A stretch of 64,000 nt of DNA from Tindallia californiensis. Lineage in GTDB: Bacteria > Bacillota > Clostridia > Peptostreptococcales > Tindalliaceae. A model generated the notes under the pieces. That model saw nothing but the letters and a program-made list of their open reading frames with translations, made no database searches and was not told where the DNA came from. This document shows, one piece after another, positions 38,660 through 48,337 of this stretch (position 1 is its first letter; each line of letters opens with the position of its first letter). Both the position numbers and the translations under genes were made by a program. Location: the NCBI RefSeq assembly GCF_900107405.1, contig NZ_FNPV01000001.1, forward strand, positions 248,001-312,000. Direction: 5' to 3'.

Positions 38660-39967
38660 CTAATCCATTTTTTTTACAACAATTCTTCGACCTTCCATGC
38701 GTATCACTTGCACATTGGTTCCAGCTTCCAGGTAAATCCCCTCGGACACAGCATCAATTCTTTCACCATCCACTTCCACAGTACCTGATGGACGCAAGTA
38801 GCTGGTAACAATGCCTTTTTTCCCAACTAAATCTTCCCTTCTTTCAGTACTGATATAACCTGAATCTGAAGTCATTTTAATCCCAAGGGTAAGCCTGTCA
38901 AAATAACTGCTTTTTGGTGCATGTTTTATTATTAAAATCAGTGCAATAATCGACATAAGGAAAGCAACTACTAAAGAAACAACCGCTACTCCAGTAGTGC
39001 TAGACGCCATTACAACACTGACAATAATTAGAACTAAACCTCCAAGACCAGCGATACCAAAGCCTGGTGCCATCGCCTCTATTAGCAGTAATGCAATGGC
39101 CGCAAGAAAAACAAGGATCACAGCCATTCCTGTGTTGCCTGCTAAAATACTTCCACCAAAATATAAAGAAAAAGCAATAAGACTCATCGTTCCACCTACA
39201 CCAAAACCAGCTGTCATTACCTCAACAATCAATCCGATCATTCCTAAGGATAGCAGGAGTGGTGCTACCAATGAACTTGTTAATACCTGAGCTATTCTGA
39301 CAGCCCGGCTAATTTCCAGCTCCACTGTATTTGCGTTGCTCAGTTCCATCACAGCCAACACTTCACTAATCCCCCTTGCTGTATAATCAGAAAGTTCCAG
39401 ATGGAGGGCTTCTGCTGCCGTAAGATTAAGAAGTTCTCCTTCTTCAACAACATCTTGAATCGCTATTCTTTTATCGGCCATTGCGGCAACTAATTCCGGA
39501 TCCCGACCCTTTTCCTGTGCAACAGATCTCAGTTCGCCGGTCCAGGCTGACAAGGCTTTTTCTGTATCAGGAATGGTTTCTGCTGAACCAATATTACTGC
39601 CAGGAGCCATGGTAACATAGTCTGCCGAAATGGTCAGCAACACACCGGCCGAAATAGCTCTTGGGGTAACAAAGGATGCGGTTTTTACAGGAATATCAAT
39701 GATCATTCCACTAATATTTTCAGCACTATCCACTCGTCCACCGTAAGTATCGATTGTAAAGATGATTCCTTGGGTGTCCGGATCTTCAAGGGCCGTCGAA
39801 ACAGATCCAGCCACGAATTGTTCCATAGCAGGCCCCACTTCACCCTCTAGGGGTATAATATATACATTTCCTTCTCCTTCAGCAAATGTTACCACCGAAG
39901 ATAACAGGATAATACTAAGTATCGCCAAGATCATTCGATTGTATCTTCTGAGTCTTTTTTTATCCAT
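38660..39967 (-). CDS. NfeD family membrane protease-like protein
   Basis: 435 aa. A signal or membrane segment comes first. A ClpP-class serine protease domain follows (IFTIDTYGGRVDSAENISG, TPRAISAGVLLTISAD, MAPGSNIGSAE). Four membrane helices (about 230-350) lead to a C-terminal NfeD OB-fold (LVGKKGIVTSYLRPSGTVEVDG). The Ser in AISAG is the expected nucleophile. The family works with stomatin/flotillin proteins, in agreement with floA 9 bp downstream. Confidence 0.92.
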   Translation of the reverse strand: MDKKRLRRYNRMILAILSIILLSSVVTFAEGEGNVYIIPLEGEVGPAMEQFVAGSVSTALEDPDTQGIIFTIDTYGGRVDSAENISGMIIDIPVKTASFVTPRAISAGVLLTISADYVTMAPGSNIGSAETIPDTEKALSAWTGELRSVAQEKGRDPELVAAMADKRIAIQDVVEEGELLNLTAAEALHLELSDYTARGISEVLAVMELSNANTVELEISRAVRIAQVLTSSLVAPLLLSLGMIGLIVEVMTAGFGVGGTMSLIAFSLYFGGSILAGNTGMAVILVFLAAIALLLIEAMAPGFGIAGLGGLVLIIVSVVMASSTTGVAVVSLVVAFLMSIIALILIIKHAPKSSYFDRLTLGIKMTSDSGYISTERREDLVGKKGIVTSYLRPSGTVEVDGERIDAVSEGIYLEAGTNVQVIRMEGRRIVVKKMD

Positions 39968-40080
39968 TCTTTATCTCCTTTTTTATTCTGTAACACAAAA
40001 TATCGCTCACTCTTCTTTATATCATAACTATTTCTATTATAACTTTCTTTCTAAAGAATAGCTATCATTTATATACTTAA

Positions 40081-40104
40081 AAACCCGGCTAAGCCGGGTT
40101 TTTT
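40081..40104 (-). terminator. Terminator after yqeY
   Basis: AACCCGGCTTAGCCGGGTT followed by a T-run on the minus strand. A-runs on the other side make it usable from both directions. Confidence 0.85.
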
Positions 40105-40105
40105 G

Positions 40106-40552
40106 TTATGATTGGAGCTTTTGACGCACCAGCTGACTGACAACCTTTCCATCTGCTTTTCCCTGAGTCTCTTTTTTCACTATACTCATAACAGATCCCA
40201 TGTCTTTCATGGATTGAGCACCGGTTTCATCAATCGCTTTTTGGATGATTAAATGTAGTTCTTCTTCAGACAATGGCTCTGGTAAATAGGTTTCCAGAAT
40301 AGATATCTCCGCTTCTGTCTGCTCTACCAAGTCATTTCTGCCGCCATTTCGAAAAGATTCAAGTGCGTCTTTTCGTTGTTTAATCTGTTTTACTATGATT
40401 TGAATAACATCATCATCTAACAGATCTTTGCGTTCATCAACTTCGATTTGCTTTACGGAGGAACGAATCATAGTTATGACATTTTTCCGTGTAAGCTCTT
40501 TATTTTTCATAGCTGTTTTAAGATCTTCCGCTAATAGATCTTTAAGAGACAT
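40106..40552 (-). CDS. yqeY: YqeY/GatB C-terminal-like protein
   Basis: 148 aa. MSLKDLLAEDLKTAMKNKE is the standard N-terminus, with QRKDALESFRNGGRNDLVEQ and ILETYLPEPLSEEE as landmarks. It shares the tRNA-binding tail domain of the amidotransferase GatB, and its own role is uncertain. The ATG at 40552 is chosen because family members begin there. It follows rpsU, as in Bacillus and Clostridium. Confidence 0.92.
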   Translation of the reverse strand: MSLKDLLAEDLKTAMKNKELTRKNVITMIRSSVKQIEVDERKDLLDDDVIQIIVKQIKQRKDALESFRNGGRNDLVEQTEAEISILETYLPEPLSEEELHLIIQKAIDETGAQSMKDMGSVMSIVKKETQGKADGKVVSQLVRQKLQS

Positions 40553-40605
40553 ATGCTTCACCCAACATTTCCGTTTCATTTAATCTTATACTGATTCTGA
40601 TACAT

Positions 40606-40788
40606 TTAGAATTTCTTTGCATTCTTTCTTCTTGCCGCTTCTGACTTTTTCTTGCGACGAACACTGGGTTTTTCATAATGTTCTCTTTTCCGTACTTCTG
40701 ATAAAACCCCGGATTTCGCGCACTGACGTTTAAAACGACGAAGAGCGTTGTCTAATGATTCATTATCTTTCACTTTAATCTCTGACAT
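40606..40788 (-). CDS. rpsU: 30S ribosomal protein S21
   Basis: 60 aa, basic, normal length. [20 protein letters not shown] is the family start and [20 protein letters not shown] the basic tail. The ATG at 40788 is preceded by GGGAGGGAGAAGTCA. The open frame extends to 40950, but that stretch is leader with two hairpins. Confidence 0.97.
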   Translation of the reverse strand: MSEIKVKDNESLDNALRRFKRQCAKSGVLSEVRKREHYEKPSVRRKKKSEAARRKNAKKF

Positions 40789-40810
40789 TGACTTCTCCCT
40801 CCCTCCGCTT

Positions 40811-40850
40811 GCACAAACATGTGCGTAATTCCTGACAGAATCTCTGTCAG
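40811..40850 (-). promoter_or_regulatory. Twin-hairpin leader of rpsU
   Basis: Two hairpins precede the rpsU ribosome site: CTGACAGAGATTCTGTCAG (40832-40850) and GCACATGTTTGTGC (40811-40824). Neither has a U-tract. They could be a binding site for translational feedback by S21 or stabilise the mRNA. Confidence 0.5.
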
Positions 40851-40881
40851 CCTTGCATTCGAGTTGATTGAACACGTTCCA

Positions 40882-40910
40882 ATTATAACCTATATGAGTT
40901 TTGAATGCAA
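40882..40910 (-). promoter_or_regulatory. Sigma-A promoter of rpsU-yqeY
   Basis: TTGCAT (40905-40910), a 17-bp spacer and TATAAT (40882-40887), starting just after the HIT stop codon. Confidence 0.8.
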
Positions 40911-40918
40911 CATTGTTT

Positions 40919-41266
40919 TTAACCCGGAGGCCATTGCATTTCACGGCCACCTAATAAATGAAAATGTAAGTGTCCTACGGTTTGTCCTCCATCTTTCCCG
41001 CAATTAGTAACTACTCGATAGCCATCTTCCATCACATTTTCCTTCGAGGCTAACTCGTGGATGCTTTCAAATATTTCTGGTAGAAATTTTTTTCTTTTTT
41101 CATCATCCAAATCATTTAAAGATTCCACATGTTCTTTTGGTATCACCAAAATATGGTTGGGAGCAACTGGCGCCACATCACGAAAAGCAATCACTTTCTC
41201 ACTCTCATACACAATTTCTGAGGGTATGTCTTTTCTGACAATTTTGCAAAAAATACAACTATCCAA
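40919..41266 (-). CDS. HIT family nucleotide-binding protein
   Basis: 115 aa. The histidine triad reads HLHFHLLGG (HxHxH) and the zinc-type Cys pair is [22 protein letters not shown] is also typical. It is a nucleotide phosphoramidase-type hydrolase. Probable start TTG at 41266, since AAGGAGGTG lies 6 nt upstream and overlaps the alternative starts. Confidence 0.92.
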   Translation of the reverse strand: MDSCIFCKIVRKDIPSEIVYESEKVIAFRDVAPVAPNHILVIPKEHVESLNDLDDEKRKKFLPEIFESIHELASKENVMEDGYRVVTNCGKDGGQTVGHLHFHLLGGREMQWPPG

Positions 41267-41336
41267 TATGCACACCTCCTTCAACTATAAGGTTCACTGT
41301 TATTAATTCCACAGAAAAACCTAAATTCCTTCTTTT

Positions 41337-42668
41337 TCACCTGGATTTTTCTCTATTTTTCACTGGGCTTCCAATCAAAAAATCATTTTTTATATCTACC
41401 ACAGTAACTGGTATTGTTTTTTTGATATTGTCAGCACTAAGTAAGGCTTTGACCTGTAAATATTCCGCTGTATGTCCGACCATCCATTCTTCATCTTCTG
41501 TGCCACCTCTTTCAAACAGAACATTCACTTGCTGATTCATAAATTTCTCCATATACTGAAGCCTACTTTTTCGAACAATCTCATGGAGAATTTCACTTCT
41601 TCGGTTTTTTTCCTTATCCGATATTTGATTTGGATCCTTCGCCGCTTTTGTTCCTCTTCTCGGAGAGTACTTAAAAATGTGAACCTGACTGAACTCAATA
41701 TCTTTTATAAATTGGCATGTTTGATGAAAATCCGCATCGGTTTCTCCCGGAAAACCGGTAATAATATCCGTAGTAATAGCTGCATTCCGATTCCAACGCC
41801 TTATTTCATTCACTATTTTCCAGTAGTCTTTCGTTGTATATTTTCTGGCCATTTTCTTTAGAACCTCATCGGATCCGCTTTGTAATGATAAATGAAAGTG
41901 AGGGCATAGCTTTTCCAACTGCATAAGTTTTTTAATAGTATCTTCCTTAAACCAAAATGGGTCCAAAGACCCCAGCCGGATTCTCAGTAGGTCTGGAATA
42001 GCATTAATTTTTTCTATCAAAGGAAACAAAGCTTCCGGTTCTTTTCGATCTTTGCCATAGGAGGTTAAGTGTATTCCCGTTAAGACTATTTCCTGATAAC
42101 CATTCTGAACAAGTTTTGTAATTTCATGAAGGATTTCTTTTTCTTCACGACTTCTTACCGGTCCTCGCGCATATGGAATAATGCAGTAACTGCAGTACTG
42201 ATCACAACCGTCTTGGATTTTCACATATGCTCGTGTTTTATCTATCTGATTATCAATGCCAATCGGCTCATATTGGTGCTGTTGCTGATAGTCTTCTACA
42301 TGAATACTGGGTCTTGCTTTTCCGGCCGCTTCTTCAACCGCCTCAACAATTTTGCTGCGATTTTGTGTACCTAAAACCACGTGAACGCCTTTTATTCCCT
42401 GAATTTCATCAGGTTCAAGCTGAGAGTAACACCCCACAACAGCTATGATTGCTTCTGGATTGTTTTTTAGGGCTCGTCTTATTAGCTGTCTGGATTTCCG
42501 ATCTCCTGTATTGGTAACCGTGCATGTATTGATCACAAAAACATCTGCTTTTTCTTTTTCACCCACTACCTGATACCCTTTTTTTTCAAACATTTCTAAC
42601 ATGGCCTGGGTTTCATATTGATTCACTTTACATCCAAGTGTGCTAATGGCAACGGTATTCATCTTCAT
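41337..42668 (-). CDS. mtaB: tRNA t6A37 methylthiotransferase MtaB
   Basis: 443 aa. An N-terminal UPF0004 domain (STLGCKVNQYETQAM, with later Cys in VINTCTVTN and VVGCYSQ) is followed by a radical SAM domain with CDQYCSYCIIPYARG and a C-terminal TRAM domain. This is the MtaB arrangement rather than RimO or MiaB. It makes ms2t6A in ANN-decoding tRNAs. AGGAAGGG precedes the ATG. Confidence 0.93.
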   Translation of the reverse strand: MKMNTVAISTLGCKVNQYETQAMLEMFEKKGYQVVGEKEKADVFVINTCTVTNTGDRKSRQLIRRALKNNPEAIIAVVGCYSQLEPDEIQGIKGVHVVLGTQNRSKIVEAVEEAAGKARPSIHVEDYQQQHQYEPIGIDNQIDKTRAYVKIQDGCDQYCSYCIIPYARGPVRSREEKEILHEITKLVQNGYQEIVLTGIHLTSYGKDRKEPEALFPLIEKINAIPDLLRIRLGSLDPFWFKEDTIKKLMQLEKLCPHFHLSLQSGSDEVLKKMARKYTTKDYWKIVNEIRRWNRNAAITTDIITGFPGETDADFHQTCQFIKDIEFSQVHIFKYSPRRGTKAAKDPNQISDKEKNRRSEILHEIVRKSRLQYMEKFMNQQVNVLFERGGTEDEEWMVGHTAEYLQVKALLSADNIKKTIPVTVVDIKNDFLIGSPVKNREKSR

Positions 42669-42713
42669 TTTTTCCCTTCCTAACCTTTTTCAATTCGATT
42701 TTTCTTCTAACAT

Positions 42714-43469
42714 CTATAATTCTCTTTCATATAGCACAAAAGACAACATAGCAATTCCTGCGGTTTCTGTTCTTAAAATACGAGGTCCCATACCTACCGA
42801 AATCACACCTGCACTTTGAGCCTGTGTGACTTCCCTTTCATGAAAGCCACCTTCCGGTCCAATCCAAATACCAATGTGATCACATTCTATTACATTCATA
42901 CGACTGAATATTTTTTTCACAGAAGTATCGGTTTCATTTTCGTAGGCAAGTAAATGTAACTGTTTTGAGTTTTCTTCTTCCCATTCTGCAATAGCGTCAT
43001 TAAAGTCTATTGGTGTGTGAACTACAGGCATTATGAGTCTTCTGCACTGTTTTGCAGCTTCTTCCGCTATTTTCTGCCATCTTTCCTTTTTTTTATGTTT
43101 ATCTTGTTCTTTTAATTGCACTACAGAATACTCTGTCATTATGGGAACAATGGTATTTACCCCAAGTTCAACCGCTTTTTGAATAATCAATTCCATTTTA
43201 CTACCTTTAGCCAATCCTTGAAAAAGAGTAAGTGTTTTATCCTTATTCTCCACAGACTTTATCGTTTCTATGATCTCCACTCGCACTTCTTCTTTTCCAC
43301 TATCCGTAATCCGAGTTACAAAACCACTGCCTAAACCATCTGATATCGTTATCTTATTGCCCTCTTTTAGCCGAAGTGACTTTTGTATATGCCTTACGTC
43401 TTCGCCAACAATCTTTATCTCTTGATCAGCTTTATTTATATGTTGAGGCATTACAAAAAAATGATGCAT
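42714..43469 (-). CDS. rsmE: 16S rRNA (uracil1498-N3)-methyltransferase
   Basis: 251 aa SPOUT-class methylase. HHFFVMPQHI opens a PUA-like N-terminal domain. IGPEGGFHEREV and GPRILRTETAGIAML form the trefoil knot that binds SAM. GAGGGAGGGGAG precedes the ATG. First gene of the rsmE-mtaB-HIT transcript. Confidence 0.94.
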   Translation of the reverse strand: MHHFFVMPQHINKADQEIKIVGEDVRHIQKSLRLKEGNKITISDGLGSGFVTRITDSGKEEVRVEIIETIKSVENKDKTLTLFQGLAKGSKMELIIQKAVELGVNTIVPIMTEYSVVQLKEQDKHKKKERWQKIAEEAAKQCRRLIMPVVHTPIDFNDAIAEWEEENSKQLHLLAYENETDTSVKKIFSRMNVIECDHIGIWIGPEGGFHEREVTQAQSAGVISVGMGPRILRTETAGIAMLSFVLYEREL

Positions 43470-43496
43470 TTTAGCTCCCCTCCCTCTACTCCTTCT

Positions 43497-43502
43497 ATTA
43501 TA
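43497..43502 (-). promoter_or_regulatory. Extended -10 promoter of rsmE
   Basis: TGGTATAAT on the minus strand is a consensus TGn-extended -10. It directly follows the terminator after prmA. No good -35 is needed for this class. Confidence 0.65.
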
Positions 43503-43523
43503 CCAGAAAATAACCCTTTCATT

Positions 43524-43549
43524 AAAAAAAGGCCTTAATTAAGGCCTTT
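43524..43549 (-). terminator. Terminator overlapping the prmA stop codon
   Basis: AAAGGCCTTAATTAAGGCC followed by seven T. The TAA stop of prmA lies within the hairpin. It separates the hrcA-dnaK-prmA transcript from rsmE-mtaB. Confidence 0.85.
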
Positions 43550-44486
43550 CAGGTGCTTTTGCTATCATACAGATCCATTCACCCATACTTCGAACTTCCA
43601 GTATTGTTAAGCCAGCATCTATGATAGCCTCTTTTACTTCCTGCTGCTTATCTTTAATAATTCCCGAGGAGATCCAGATGCCACCCGGCTTTAAGTACTG
43701 TCGTATATCTTTGCTCATTTTAACGATTATTTCAGCAATAATATTGGAAACTAGCAGGTCTCCCGGCTGATGAAGCACATCCATTAGATTCCCTTCATAA
43801 ATGTTCACTTTTTCTTCTACCTGGTTAAGGCTTACATTATCTTTGGCTATTTGAACGGCTAATGCATCCAGATCCACCCCTACTACTTGCTTTGCACCAA
43901 GCAAGGCAGCCGCAACGGAAAGTATACCACTGCCACAGCCTATATCGTAAACAAGCTGGTTGGCTTGTATGTGCTTTTCTAAGGCTTCAATGCAAAGGGA
44001 AGTTGTTTCATGGGTTCCTGTGCCAAAGGCCATTCCCGGGTCCAGATGCAGAACGATTTCATCCCCATGTGGCTCGTAATCTTCCCAACTTGGCTTAATA
44101 ACAATCTTTTCTCCCGGTTTAACCGGTTTAAAGTATTTTTTCCATTCATTGCTCCAGTCTGTTTCATCTACGGCAGATACACTCACTTTTCCTACGCCTA
44201 CATCCAGTCCGTATTCAGGTAAATACTCTACCGCATTTCTAATGAGATTGACATGATTCATCGCATTGGAGGTTTCCGGTAAATAGCCTTTTACTACGGC
44301 GCCTTCTAAATAGTTGTCAGCCAGTGAATCGTCCACCAGCTCCCAGGCATCCTTATTTTGGTAAAGCATTTCCAGATCACTTGCATCTTCAATAACAACA
44401 CCAGCCACGCCTGCATCATATAAAATGTTAGATACAGCTTCAACAGCTCCAGTAGTTGTTTGAATTGATATCTCTATCCATTTCAT
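43539..44486 (-). CDS. prmA: Ribosomal protein L11 methyltransferase
   Basis: 315 aa. An N-terminal substrate-binding domain (MKWIEISIQTTTGAVEAVSNIL) is followed by a SAM domain with GTGTHETTSLC, VYDIGCGSGILSVAAALLGA, and DLLVSNIIAEII. The ATG at 44486 follows CAGGAGG by 7 nt. It is located after dnaJ, as in most Firmicutes. Confidence 0.95.
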   Translation of the reverse strand: MKWIEISIQTTTGAVEAVSNILYDAGVAGVVIEDASDLEMLYQNKDAWELVDDSLADNYLEGAVVKGYLPETSNAMNHVNLIRNAVEYLPEYGLDVGVGKVSVSAVDETDWSNEWKKYFKPVKPGEKIVIKPSWEDYEPHGDEIVLHLDPGMAFGTGTHETTSLCIEALEKHIQANQLVYDIGCGSGILSVAAALLGAKQVVGVDLDALAVQIAKDNVSLNQVEEKVNIYEGNLMDVLHQPGDLLVSNIIAEIIVKMSKDIRQYLKPGGIWISSGIIKDKQQEVKEAIIDAGLTILEVRSMGEWICMIAKAPERP

Positions 44487-44518
44487 TGGATTGCCTCCTG
44501 TCACCCGGGTATTAACCA

Positions 44519-45655
44519 CTATTTAAAGGCATCTTTCACCTTTTCAAAAAATGATTTTCTTTGTTCGTGAGAACTGTCACTTCCATCAGCCGCAAACTCT
44601 TTTAACAACTCTTTTTGTTTGTCTGTTAAGTTTTTCGGCACCTCTACAATGACTTTTACATATTGATCGCCTTTTCCTAAGCCACGAGGACTGGGAACCC
44701 CTTTTCCTTTCATTCTAAAGACCGTTCCACTTTGGGTTCCTTCCGGAATTTTATGCTTTACTTTTCCTTCCAGCGTTGGTACATCAATAGTGTCACCCAA
44801 AGTCGCCTGAACAAAAGTAATGGGAATATCACACATAATATGCTGACCTTCTCTCACAAAGATGGAGTGAGGTTTCACATTAAAGATAACGTATAGGTCT
44901 CCCGCTGGAGCACCTTTGTCTCCCGGAGATCCTTCGCCCGCCAGAGATATCATTGACCCATTATCCACTCCGGCCGGAATGTTAATTTTTAACTTCTTTT
45001 CTTTTTTAGCTTTTCCACTTCCAGCACAGGACTTGCATGGTTTATCGATGGTCTTTCCTTCACCATTACAATGATCACAGGGGCGGACATTCAGTATTTG
45101 TCCTAAAGGGGTGCGTTGTGCGAAACGCACTTCGCCAGTTCCGTTACAATGTGAACAGGTTTTTGTGTCGCTGCCCGCTTCTGCACCACTTCCCTGACAG
45201 GAGTCACAGGTATCCATTTTATTTACTTTAATCGTTTTCTCTGCTCCAAATACAGCTTCTTCAAAAGTGATATTCATTTCATATCTCAGATCAGCACCTT
45301 TGCGCGGACCTCTTCTTCGAGAAGACGAAAATCCTCCGCCTCCACCAAACATGTCAAAAATATCACCGAATATATCTTCAAAGCCACCACCGAAACCACC
45401 GGCTCCGCCAAAGCCACCAGCACCTTGTCCATTAACGCCATCATACCCAAATTGATCATATCTTTTTCGTTTTTCAGCATCGCCGAGTATCTCATAAGCT
45501 TCATTTGCTTCTTTAAACTTATCAGCCGCTGTCTGATCGTCTGGATTCCTGTCAGGATGATACTTCATGGCCATCTTTCTATATGCTTTTTTCACCTCTT
45601 CCTGACTCGCGTTGCGATCAAGACCCAGTATCTCATAAACATCTCTTTTTGCCAC
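44519..45655 (-). CDS. dnaJ: Chaperone DnaJ
   Basis: 378 aa type I DnaJ. J domain with HPD ([12 protein letters not shown]). A Gly/Phe-rich linker follows ([20 protein letters not shown]). Then come four CxxCxGxG zinc repeats ([32 protein letters not shown]) and the C-terminal substrate domains. Start GTG at 45655 with GGGTGG upstream. It is the DnaK co-chaperone. Confidence 0.97.
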   Translation of the reverse strand: MAKRDVYEILGLDRNASQEEVKKAYRKMAMKYHPDRNPDDQTAADKFKEANEAYEILGDAEKRKRYDQFGYDGVNGQGAGGFGGAGGFGGGFEDIFGDIFDMFGGGGGFSSSRRRGPRKGADLRYEMNITFEEAVFGAEKTIKVNKMDTCDSCQGSGAEAGSDTKTCSHCNGTGEVRFAQRTPLGQILNVRPCDHCNGEGKTIDKPCKSCAGSGKAKKEKKLKINIPAGVDNGSMISLAGEGSPGDKGAPAGDLYVIFNVKPHSIFVREGQHIMCDIPITFVQATLGDTIDVPTLEGKVKHKIPEGTQSGTVFRMKGKGVPSPRGLGKGDQYVKVIVEVPKNLTDKQKELLKEFAADGSDSSHEQRKSFFEKVKDAFK

Positions 45656-45721
45656 TATTTCACCACCCTAACGTCCCGTTCATTTTCTCCCCACCATTTA
45701 TCCAGGTGAAGACAGGTTGCA

Positions 45722-45746
45722 GCCGCATGCTTTAATGGCATGCGGC
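45722..45746 (-). other. Hairpin between dnaK and dnaJ
   Basis: GCCGCATGC-CATTAAA-GCATGCGGC, a perfect 9-bp stem in the 105-bp dnaK-dnaJ gap. No U-tract follows in the direction of transcription, so it probably stabilises the dnaK 3' end or attenuates weakly instead of terminating. Confidence 0.6.
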
Positions 45747-45760
45747 ACCTTTTTGTATGA

Positions 45761-47605
45761 CTACTTGCTTTCTTCATCATCTACTTCTTCAAACTCAGCA
45801 TCCACAACGTTATCATCATCAATTCCACCTTGCGACTCCGTTCCTGCTTCTTGAGCCCCTTCTTGCTGAGAAATGTTTTCATACATTTTTTCAGAAATTT
45901 CATGGAACACTTTGTTGACATCCTCAACACCTTGCTTCATTTTTTCCAGATCATCTTCTTCAAGTGCTTTTTTCAATTTATCAATTTCTGTTTGAACCTT
46001 TTCTTTTTGATCTGCTTCAATCTTATCTTCTACTTCTTTCAATGTTTTTTCTGTTTGATAAACTAAAGAATCTGCCTGGTTTCTGGTTTCAATCTTTTCT
46101 TTTTTCTGTTTATCTTCTTCCGCAAATTTTTCTGCTTCTTTTACTTTCTTTTCGATATCTTCAGGACTTAAGTTTGTAGATGCTGTAATGGTGATCTTTT
46201 GTTCTTTTCCTGTTCCTAAATCTTTTGCTGAAACATTTACAATCCCATTCGCATCGATATCAAAGGATACTTCAATTTGTGGTACTCCTCTTGGCGCTGG
46301 TGGAATTCCACTAAGTTCAAAGCGACCTAAGGTAATATTATCTGAAGCCATTGGTCTTTCACCTTGGAGAACATGAATGTCTACAGAAGGCTGATTATCC
46401 GCTGCGGTAGAAAAAGTTTGACTCTTTTTAGTAGGAATGGTTGTATTGCGTTCGATTAATTGTGTAAATACTCCACCTAAGGTTTCGATCCCCAGAGATA
46501 ATGGTGTCACGTCTAACAGCAATACATCTTTTACTTCACCGGTTAAAACGCCACCCTGAATAGCCGCTCCCAGAGCAACTACTTCGTCCGGATTTACTCC
46601 TTTATGTGGATCTTTTCCTGTAATGCGTTTCACTGCATCCTGAACCGCTGGAATTCTGGTTGATCCACCTACTAAAATAACTCGATCCAAGTCCTCTGCT
46701 TTTAAACCAGCGTCTGCTAAAGATTTCTTCATTGGATCGATGGTCTTTTCTACTAAGTGAGAAGACAGTTCATCAAATTTCGCACGGGTTACATCAAGGT
46801 TTAAGTGTTTTGGCCCTTCGTTCGTAGCCGTGATAAAAGGTAAGTTAATATTAGTGGTCATGGTGCTGGATAATTCTTTTTTTGCTTTTTCCGCTGCTTC
46901 CTTTAATCGTTGAAGCGCCATTTTATCTTTGGTTAAATCAATACCTTCCTGCTTTTTAAACTCACTGGCTATGTGTTCTATGAGTACTTGGTCAAAGTCA
47001 TCTCCACCCAAATTATTGTTTCCACTTGTCGCTAGTACTTCAAAAACACCGTCGCCCAACTCAAGAATTGATACATCAAACGTACCACCACCCAAGTCGT
47101 ACACTAGTATTTTCTGTTGTTCCTCTACTTTATCAAGCCCATAGGCCAGTGAAGCAGCTGTTGGCTCATTAATAATTCTTAAAACATTCATGCCAGCAAT
47201 TTTTCCGGCGTCCTTTGTTGCTTGACGTTGACTATCTGTGAAGTAGGCTGGTACTGTCACAACAACGTCATTGATTGTTTCTCCTAGATAAGCTTCCGCA
47301 TCAGCTTTTAGTTTCTGAAGAATCATCGCTGATATATCTTGGGGTGTATAATCTTTTCCGTCAATTTTGTCTGTATGGTCAGTTCCCATATGTCTTTTAA
47401 TGGATTGAATTGTTTTTTCAGAGTTTGTAACGGCTTGTCTTTTTGCAGGCTCCCCTACAATTCGCTCTCCGTCTTTACCAAAAGCCACCACGGATGGTGT
47501 TGTTCTATTCCCTTCAGAGTTTGCAATAACAACAGGTTCTCCACCTTCAAGAACTGAAACGCAAGAATTTGTTGTACCTAAGTCAATACCTATTACTTTT
47601 CCCAT
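45761..47605 (-). CDS. dnaK: Chaperone DnaK (Hsp70)
   Basis: 614 aa. ATPase motifs [40 protein letters not shown] and [14 protein letters not shown]. The substrate-binding domain and helical lid follow, ending in an acidic tail ([15 protein letters not shown]). CAAGGAGG precedes the ATG. Confidence 0.98.
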   Translation of the reverse strand: MGKVIGIDLGTTNSCVSVLEGGEPVVIANSEGNRTTPSVVAFGKDGERIVGEPAKRQAVTNSEKTIQSIKRHMGTDHTDKIDGKDYTPQDISAMILQKLKADAEAYLGETINDVVVTVPAYFTDSQRQATKDAGKIAGMNVLRIINEPTAASLAYGLDKVEEQQKILVYDLGGGTFDVSILELGDGVFEVLATSGNNNLGGDDFDQVLIEHIASEFKKQEGIDLTKDKMALQRLKEAAEKAKKELSSTMTTNINLPFITATNEGPKHLNLDVTRAKFDELSSHLVEKTIDPMKKSLADAGLKAEDLDRVILVGGSTRIPAVQDAVKRITGKDPHKGVNPDEVVALGAAIQGGVLTGEVKDVLLLDVTPLSLGIETLGGVFTQLIERNTTIPTKKSQTFSTAADNQPSVDIHVLQGERPMASDNITLGRFELSGIPPAPRGVPQIEVSFDIDANGIVNVSAKDLGTGKEQKITITASTNLSPEDIEKKVKEAEKFAEEDKQKKEKIETRNQADSLVYQTEKTLKEVEDKIEADQKEKVQTEIDKLKKALEEDDLEKMKQGVEDVNKVFHEISEKMYENISQQEGAQEAGTESQGGIDDDNVVDAEFEEVDDEESK

Positions 47606-47648
47606 TTTCTATTCCTCCTTGATATTTCAAAAATGATTTGTTTTTGTT

Positions 47649-48260
47649 TTATTTATATACTTTAACCATTGCTGGTCTCAACACACGTTCTTCTATTGTA
47701 TATCCCTGCTGTAAAACCTGAGCCACTGTTTCCTTCAAGGCATCATCTTCACAAGGTTCCGTCATCACTGCATGGTGCTTATTCATATCAAAGGGAGACC
47801 CATCCGCTTCAATTTGTTGGATACCATGTTTTTTAAGCGTTTCTAAGGTTTGATCGTAAACCATCTTCACACCTTTTGATAATCCTTCTTCTGCTTCATC
47901 AACAGATTCTAAGGCTCTTTCTAAATTGTCGATCACCGGTAAAAGATCTTTTGCTAAGTTTTCACAGCCATAAACATACAAATCTTTTTTTTCTTTCTCT
48001 ACCCTTCTTTTATAATTACTAAATTCTGCCTGCAAACGCAAAAACCTTTCATTTAACTCCTCAGGATCTTTTTCTTGCTTCTGATTTTCCTCTTGCTTTT
48101 CTTGCTCTTCTGAGGCTGATCCGTCAGTGTCTTCCTTTTCTTTTTCAACCACTTCCTCTTCAGCCGCTTCTTCCAAATCACCTTCTAAGTCCTGTGTTTC
48201 TTTCTTGCTCTGTTCTTCTTCGCTGTTTTTTGTTTCTTTGTTTTTCACTTCATCCTTCAA
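47649..48260 (-). CDS. grpE: Nucleotide exchange factor GrpE
   Basis: 203 aa. A long, very acidic and probably disordered N-terminus (to about residue 70) is followed by a coiled coil and the beta domain. ERFLRLQAEFSNYKRRVEKE and VLQQGYTIEERVLRPAMVKV are family landmarks. Start TTG at 48260 with GGTGGGTG 7 nt upstream. The acidic tail is longer than in E. coli. Confidence 0.94.
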   Translation of the reverse strand: MKDEVKNKETKNSEEEQSKKETQDLEGDLEEAAEEEVVEKEKEDTDGSASEEQEKQEENQKQEKDPEELNERFLRLQAEFSNYKRRVEKEKKDLYVYGCENLAKDLLPVIDNLERALESVDEAEEGLSKGVKMVYDQTLETLKKHGIQQIEADGSPFDMNKHHAVMTEPCEDDALKETVAQVLQQGYTIEERVLRPAMVKVYK

Positions 48261-48337
48261 TGGATCACACCCACCTTTTTTCTATTATATGCACAAGGAT
48301 AGTGCAAAGATTTCCCCTCGCACTTGACTTTTTCAAG

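Noticed and set aside
40789-40950. 54-residue extension upstream of rpsU
   Set aside because: It covers the rpsU promoter and two hairpins and ends in the HIT gene. S21 proteins start at the ATG at 40788.
45722-45746. Terminator between dnaK and dnaJ
   Set aside because: The hairpin is followed by TGCAACC on the transcribed strand, not a U-tract, so it is listed as an intercistronic hairpin only.
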